Positions 8,325 through 11,530 of a DNA stretch of 11,530 nucleotides are shown here, piece after piece. Both the position numbers and the translations under genes were made by a program. How positions within the stretch are numbered: the stretch's first letter is position 1; the number at the start of each line of letters is the position of its first letter. Source of the stretch: Comamonadaceae bacterium (lineage in GTDB: Bacteria > Pseudomonadota > Gammaproteobacteria > Burkholderiales > Burkholderiaceae_C); assembly GCA_947374105.1 (NCBI GenBank), contig CANCAO010000025.1:1-11530 (forward strand), in the 5' to 3' direction. The notes under the pieces are model-generated. The model did not search any database, was not told the origin of the DNA, and was given only the letters and a program-made list of their open reading frames with translations.

Positions 8325-9137
8325 ATGCTGGCTAAACGCATCATCCCCTGCTTGGACGTGACCGGTGGTCGTGTCGTCAAAGGCGTCAATTTTGTGGAAC
8401 TGCGCGATGCCGGTGACCCGGTCGAGATCGCTGCGCGTTACAACGAGCAGGGTGCGGACGAGCTCACATTTTTGGACATCACTGCCACGAGCGATGGGCG
8501 TGATTTGATTTTGCACATCATTGAAGCGGTGGCATCCCAGGTGTTCATCCCACTCACCGTGGGCGGTGGCGTACGCACGGTGGACGATGTGCGTCGCCTG
8601 CTCAATGCCGGGGCCGACAAGACCAGCTTCAACTCGGCCGCGCTGGCCAACCCGGATGTGATCAATGAGGTGTCGGCCAAGTACGGTGCACAGTGCATTG
8701 TGGTGGCCATTGACGCCAAGCGCCGCTCCGATGAAGCCGCTCTGACCCAAGGTGCAGGCTGGGACGTTTACAGCCACGGCGGGCGCAAAAATACCGGCCT
8801 AGATGCCGTAGCTTGGGCGATGGAGATGACAAAGCGCGGCGCAGGTGAAATTTTGCTCACCAGCATGGATCGAGACGGCACTAAATCAGGTTTTGATCTG
8901 GCGTTGACGCGCGCTGTGAGTGACGCGGTGAACGTGCCGGTCATTGCCTCCGGCGGTGTGGGCACGCTGGATCATCTGGTGGACGGCATCAAACTGGGTG
9001 GCGCAGACGCCGTACTGGCCGCCAGCATCTTTCACTACGGTGAATTCACCGTGGGCCAAGCCAAGCGCTATATGGCGCAGCACGGTATTCCCGTGCGGCT
9101 GTGTTGGCCATGGCCATCGCCGACAATACCGCCATGA
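8325..9137 (+). CDS. hisF: Imidazole glycerol phosphate synthase, cyclase subunit (HisF), with C-terminal extension
   Basis: (βα)8-barrel cyclase that with HisH-derived ammonia converts PRFAR to IGP and AICAR. Catalytic Asp11 (IPCLDVTGG) and Asp130 (VAIDAKRR) are present, with phosphate-binding VGGGVRT (79-85), NSAAL (103-107), IASGGVGT (207-214) and [10 protein letters not shown] (232-241). The enzyme is complete through GIPVRL (254-259), where related proteins normally stop within a residue or two. Here the frame continues for about 11 residues, [11 protein letters not shown], to TGA 9135-9137, giving 270 residues against the usual roughly 250-258. This tail is rich in Trp and Pro and looks non-homologous, consistent with loss of a stop codon. 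The tail overlaps the hisI start by four bases. No Shine-Dalgarno precedes ATG 8325; the upstream bases are T-rich. Confidence 0.96.
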   Translation: MLAKRIIPCLDVTGGRVVKGVNFVELRDAGDPVEIAARYNEQGADELTFLDITATSDGRDLILHIIEAVASQVFIPLTVGGGVRTVDDVRRLLNAGADKTSFNSAALANPDVINEVSAKYGAQCIVVAIDAKRRSDEAALTQGAGWDVYSHGGRKNTGLDAVAWAMEMTKRGAGEILLTSMDRDGTKSGFDLALTRAVSDAVNVPVIASGGVGTLDHLVDGIKLGGADAVLAASIFHYGEFTVGQAKRYMAQHGIPVRLCWPWPSPTIPP

Positions 9138-9535
9138 AAACACCTGTGAACTGGTTAGATGCTGTGAAATGGGACGCGCAAGGCCTGGTGCCCGTGATCG
9201 CGCAAGAAGCGTCCAGCAAAGACGTGCTGATGTTCGCCTGGATGAACCGCGAGGCGCTGGAAAAAACGGCCGAGCTGGGGCGTGCGGTGTACTTCAGCCG
9301 CTCACGCGGCAAGCTGTGGTTCAAGGGTGAAGAATCCGGCCATGTGCAGACCGTGCATGAAATCCGTGTGGACTGCGATAACGACGTTGTTTTGCTTCAA
9401 ATCTCCCAACTCGGCCATGAGCCCGGCATCGCTTGCCACACGGGTCGTCACAGTTGTTTTTTCAGTGTGTATAAAGACGGTAAATGGCAAGCTACCGAGC
9501 CGGTCTTGAAAGCCCCGGCTTCGATCTACAAATAA
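9134..9535 (+). CDS. hisI: Phosphoribosyl-AMP cyclohydrolase (HisI), monofunctional
   Basis: Zinc-dependent enzyme that opens the adenine ring of PR-AMP to ProFAR, third step of the pathway. From ATG 9134 it has 133 residues and is the cyclohydrolase alone, not the HisIE fusion of enterobacteria. Signatures: [13 protein letters not shown] (33-45), [23 protein letters not shown] region with acidic metal ligands Asp80, Asp82 and Asp84 and Cys81, and [10 protein letters not shown] with Cys101 and Cys108. ATG 9134 is preferred because it gives [18 protein letters not shown], close to relatives, and an ATGA overlap with hisF as at other junctions. In-frame GTG 9101 or ATG 9110 would add 11 or 8 residues; neither has a Shine-Dalgarno. 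Confidence 0.94.
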   Translation: MKTPVNWLDAVKWDAQGLVPVIAQEASSKDVLMFAWMNREALEKTAELGRAVYFSRSRGKLWFKGEESGHVQTVHEIRVDCDNDVVLLQISQLGHEPGIACHTGRHSCFFSVYKDGKWQATEPVLKAPASIYK

Positions 9536-9549
9536 ACCAATAACATGGC

Positions 9550-9573
9550 GGGACAGACCTTTAGCTCTGTCCT
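9550..9573 (+). other. Hairpin in the hisI-hisE gap
   Basis: GGACAGA (9551-9557) and TCTGTCC (9566-9572) are exact inverted repeats around an 8-base loop, extended by a possible G-U pair (9550/9573). It fills much of the 49-base gap between hisI and hisE. No T-run follows, so a strong rho-independent terminator is unlikely; a weak attenuator or RNA processing/stability element is possible. Confidence 0.6.
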
Positions 9574-9584
9574 CAACTCAATTT

Positions 9585-9974
9585 ATGACTTCCGATCCAA
9601 CTGATGCCAACTCCGCTGATGTCCTCGCCCGTTTGGCGGCCATCATCGAGAGCCGCCTGCCGCACAACGGCGGCAACCCTGATCAAAGTTATGTCGCCCG
9701 TCTCTTGCACAAAGGGCCGGATGCATTTCTCAAAAAAATTGGTGAAGAAGCCACCGAAGTGGTCATGGCGGCCAAGGACGCCGATCATGGCGCGTCGACC
9801 GACAAAGTGGTCAATGAAGTGGCTGACCTTTGGTTTCATTGCTTGATTGCCTTAGCGCACTATGACCTCAAACCGGCTGACGTGCTGGCTGAACTGGAAC
9901 GCCGAGAGGGAACCAGTGGCATCGAGGAAAAAGCCCTGCGCAAAGCCCTTGCTCGGGAAGGGGCAGGCCAGTGA
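9585..9974 (+). CDS. hisE: Phosphoribosyl-ATP pyrophosphatase (HisE)
   Basis: Hydrolyses PR-ATP to PR-AMP and pyrophosphate, the second step of histidine synthesis. It is an all-α MazG-like protein of 129 residues. Visible signatures are [17 protein letters not shown] (25-41), [16 protein letters not shown] with Glu54, Glu55 and Glu58 (50-65), and NEVADLWFH with Glu78 and Asp81, together forming the metal-binding NTP-pyrophosphohydrolase core. It follows hisI after a 49-base gap with a hairpin; no good ribosome binding site is visible. The stop overlaps the GTG start of the next gene (GTGA at 9971-9974). Confidence 0.96.
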   Translation: MTSDPTDANSADVLARLAAIIESRLPHNGGNPDQSYVARLLHKGPDAFLKKIGEEATEVVMAAKDADHGASTDKVVNEVADLWFHCLIALAHYDLKPADVLAELERREGTSGIEEKALRKALAREGAGQ

Positions 9975-10366
9975 GTGAGCCGGTGAGTGATGTGCAGACT
10001 CAAGGCGAAAAGCTCCAATCCCTCACGACGATTGGTACGGTTAGCTATGTGCTTCACCTGATCGTGGCTGTGGCGGCCTTGGTGCCGGGTGGGCAGGTGA
10101 GTCCGATTCTGTTGATCGTAGCCTTGATCACCGACATGGTGAAGCGCTCAGACGCTGAAGGCACCTGGCACGCCTCGCATTTCCGGTGGCGCATTCGCAC
10201 CGTGGTGATGGCAGCGATCCTGTACGCCGTGACCTTGCCTTTATGGTTTCTTTTCTTGTTTCCGGGCTGGCTGGCCTGGACAGTGATTTCCATCTGGTTT
10301 TTGTACCGCATCATCACCGGCATGGTGAACATGAATAAGGGCTTGCCCATCGGAGATTTTGTATGA
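9971..10366 (+). CDS. Small integral membrane protein, DUF4870/Tic20-like (unknown function)
   Basis: Unknown function. The 131-residue protein has a short polar N-terminus and about four predicted membrane helices, roughly 20-40, 43-57, 76-97 and 99-118. The loop between helices 2 and 3 has [17 protein letters not shown] (61-77), and the C-terminus has [18 protein letters not shown]; such a HFRWQIRT-like loop and a YR..G...N.G.P end are seen in DUF4870-type proteins, which is the basis of the tentative family call. GTG 9971 overlaps the hisE stop (GTGA) and has AAGGGG at 9958-9963, 7 bases before it. The stop overlaps the HIT gene start (ATGA). In-frame GTG at 9983 or 9992 are less favoured alternatives. 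Confidence 0.8.
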   Translation: MSEPVSDVQTQGEKLQSLTTIGTVSYVLHLIVAVAALVPGGQVSPILLIVALITDMVKRSDAEGTWHASHFRWRIRTVVMAAILYAVTLPLWFLFLFPGWLAWTVISIWFLYRIITGMVNMNKGLPIGDFV

Positions 10367-10737
10367 CAGCAACGCATTCTCACAGCGACCTGGATTGCAT
10401 CTTTTGCAAAATTATTGCGGGCAAAATCCCGTCAAAAAAAGTCTACGAGGACGAAGAAATTTACGCCTTTCATGACATTCACCCTTGGGCACCAGTGCAT
10501 TTCTTGATGATCCCGAAAACCCATATCGCTTCCCTAGCTCAAGTGGGTGATGTGCATAGGGGGCTGTTGGGTCGTATGATGACATTGGCTCCCAAACTTG
10601 CTTTGCAAGAGGGGTGTAATCCATATCCGCAAGGGGGATTTCGTGTCCTCAGTAACACGGGTGACGAGGGGGGGCAAGAAGTGCAGCATCTGCATTTTCA
10701 CGTGATTGGTGGGCCGCGCCCTTGGTTAAAAGGCTGA
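10363..10737 (+). CDS. hinT: HIT family nucleotide-binding protein (HinT-like)
   Basis: Histidine-triad purine nucleotide-binding phosphoramidase of 124 residues. The triad HLHFHVIGG carries His109, His111 and His113; CIFCKIIAGKIPS (12-24) has a CxxC that may bind zinc with downstream histidines, as in several bacterial HIT proteins; IPKTHIASL (50-58) is conserved. The physiological substrate is not defined; relatives cleave adenosine 5'-phosphoramidates. GGAG at 10352-10355 is a good ribosome binding site 7 bases before ATG 10363. The middle of the gene (about 10545-10690) uses rarer, more AT-ended codons and has G-runs unlike its neighbours. Confidence 0.93.
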   Translation: MTATHSHSDLDCIFCKIIAGKIPSKKVYEDEEIYAFHDIHPWAPVHFLMIPKTHIASLAQVGDVHRGLLGRMMTLAPKLALQEGCNPYPQGGFRVLSNTGDEGGQEVQHLHFHVIGGPRPWLKG

Positions 10738-10769
10738 TCCCTTCAGCGACTAAAATCAGTTTATTCCTT

Positions 10770-10774
10770 AGGAG
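10770..10774 (+). promoter_or_regulatory. Strong ribosome binding site for tatA
   Basis: AGGAG 6 bases before ATG 10781, the strongest Shine-Dalgarno in the window, consistent with TatA being needed in excess over TatB. Confidence 0.85.
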
Positions 10775-10780
10775 AAACAA

Positions 10781-11023
10781 ATGGGTTCGTTTTCTATCTG
10801 GCATTGGTTGATCGTTCTGCTGATTGTGGTGATGGTGTTTGGCACCAAGAAGCTGCGAAATCTGGGTGGCGATCTGGGCGGTGCGGTCAAAGGCTTTAAA
10901 GACGGCATGAAAGAAGGCGGCGCAGCGGCAGAAGAAAAACCTGCTGCCCCCGCAGCGCAAGTGGCCAATACGGCTGCTGCCGAGAAAACCACGATCGACG
11001 TGGAAGCCAAGACCAAGTCCTGA
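10781..11023 (+). CDS. tatA: Sec-independent protein translocase TatA
   Basis: Pore-forming component of the twin-arginine translocase, which exports folded proteins across the inner membrane. The 80 residues comprise one membrane helix (about 4-20), the hinge Phe20-Gly21 in [11 protein letters not shown], an amphipathic helix to about residue 45 ([18 protein letters not shown]), and a low-complexity Ala/Glu/Lys tail. Start IWHW replaces the E. coli Gln8 region with His8. It sits 43 bases after hinT and 29 bases before tatB. A TAAAAT at 10751-10756 resembles a -10 element but has no matching -35, so a separate tat promoter is unproven. Confidence 0.95.
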   Translation: MGSFSIWHWLIVLLIVVMVFGTKKLRNLGGDLGGAVKGFKDGMKEGGAAAEEKPAAPAAQVANTAAAEKTTIDVEAKTKS

Positions 11024-11052
11024 ATGCACCGCGCAGTGTTGATTGAACGCTT

Positions 11053-11517
11053 GTGATTGATCTCGGCATTTCCAAGCTCGCGCTGATTGGCGCGGTGGCC
11101 TTGATCGTCATCGGTCCAGAGAAGTTACCGCGTGTGGCACGCACGGTGGGCACACTACTGGGCAAGGCGCAACGCTATGTCGCCGATGTCAAAGCCGAGG
11201 TCAATCGCTCGATGGATCTGGACGAGCTGAAGAAAATGAAAGAGTCGGTTGAAGGCGCGGCTCGTGACGTAGAAAACACGATTCAGACCAATGCCAGCGA
11301 CTTTGAAAAGAGCTGGGCCGAGACCACGGCTGGCCTGGATTCATCACCCCTGCTGGAGCCCCCGGTCGATTCGCCCATCTACAAGCACCCCGGCAAACAC
11401 TGGCGCATCAAGCAAGGTGCGACACCCAACTGGTACAAGGCCCGCCAGGGCATTCGTACCCGTGCCCTGTCAGGGGCTGCGCGCGTGGCCCGCTTTCGGC
11501 CCCAAAGACTGAGCTGA
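11053..11517 (+). CDS. tatB: Sec-independent protein translocase TatB
   Basis: TatB forms the twin-arginine signal receptor with TatC. The 154-residue protein has a membrane helix (about 5-21), the Gly21-Pro22 hinge in [13 protein letters not shown], and a long charged amphipathic helix (roughly 25-75, [29 protein letters not shown]), then a Pro-rich and basic C-terminal tail. Length and the GPEKLP motif separate it from TatA. The start is GTG 11053, giving [13 protein letters not shown] as in other betaproteobacterial TatB proteins; no strong ribosome binding site is present. Lys8 occupies the position of Glu8 in E. coli TatB. The stop is 13 bases from the window end; tatC is expected next. 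Confidence 0.94.
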   Translation: MIDLGISKLALIGAVALIVIGPEKLPRVARTVGTLLGKAQRYVADVKAEVNRSMDLDELKKMKESVEGAARDVENTIQTNASDFEKSWAETTAGLDSSPLLEPPVDSPIYKHPGKHWRIKQGATPNWYKARQGIRTRALSGAARVARFRPQRLS

Positions 11518-11530
11518 ACGGTCACTGAAC

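Noticed and set aside
9550..9585. Rho-independent terminator after hisI
   Set aside because: The hairpin is followed by CAACTCAATTT rather than a T-run, and hisE follows immediately.
10751..10756. TAAAAT as a -10 promoter element for tatA
   Set aside because: No acceptable -35 hexamer lies 16-18 bases upstream (TTGGTT at 10722 is 23 bases away), so it is not called as a promoter.
1..11530. CRISPR array, tRNA, rRNA, insertion sequence or phage attachment site
   Set aside because: No periodic repeats, tRNA-like cloverleaf, transposase or integrase motifs were seen; the window is continuous housekeeping coding sequence.

Overview
All genes read left to right on the + strand with almost no non-coding DNA: the longest gap between genes is about 60 bases, so no gene-free stretch exceeds 300 bases. 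The content is core bacterial metabolism and envelope biology. Gene order, protein signatures and moderately high G+C point to a betaproteobacterium of the order Burkholderiales, most likely the family Comamonadaceae (a Rhodoferax, Polaromonas or Limnohabitans-like organism). The supporting marks are the short-form HisG, separate HisI and HisE, monofunctional HisB, the ABC permease–BolA–MurA–his linkage, and TatA/TatB downstream of hisE and a HIT protein. The family-level assignment is an inference.

Layout. (1) Positions 3-2245: the 3' part of an ABC-2 type permease gene (cut by the window edge), a BolA/IbaG-family gene, and murA for the first committed step of peptidoglycan synthesis. (2) Positions 2242-9974: a full histidine biosynthesis gene run in the order hisG-hisD-hisC-hisB-hisH-hisA-[hexose-6-phosphate mutarotase-like gene]-hisF-hisI-hisE. 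Apart from the inserted sugar epimerase and the splitting of hisB and hisI/hisE functions, this is the classic enterobacterial his order. (3) Positions 9971-11517: a small four-helix membrane protein of unknown role, a HinT-like HIT protein, then tatA and tatB. tatC would be expected just beyond the window.

The genes are packed for translational coupling. Four-base ATGA/GTGA stop-start overlaps join murA/hisG, hisD/hisC, hisC/hisB, hisA/mutarotase, hisF/hisI (with the start chosen here), hisE/membrane protein and membrane protein/hinT, and hisB/hisH share one base. No his leader peptide, attenuator or clear rho-independent terminator is visible. The run probably forms one long transcription unit, or a few nested ones, continuing from upstream.

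Together the his genes encode every step from PRPP+ATP to histidine except two parts expected elsewhere: the HisZ regulatory subunit that short HisG needs, and a histidinol-phosphate phosphatase, since HisB here has only the dehydratase.

No new defence, mobile or secondary-metabolite system is visible. The observations most worth a second look are an apparent stop-loss extension of HisF that runs into hisI, a family-repeat-like sequence overlapping the hisD start, two perfect hairpins in the hisH/hisA and hisI/hisE gaps, and the sugar-phosphate epimerase embedded in the his run.
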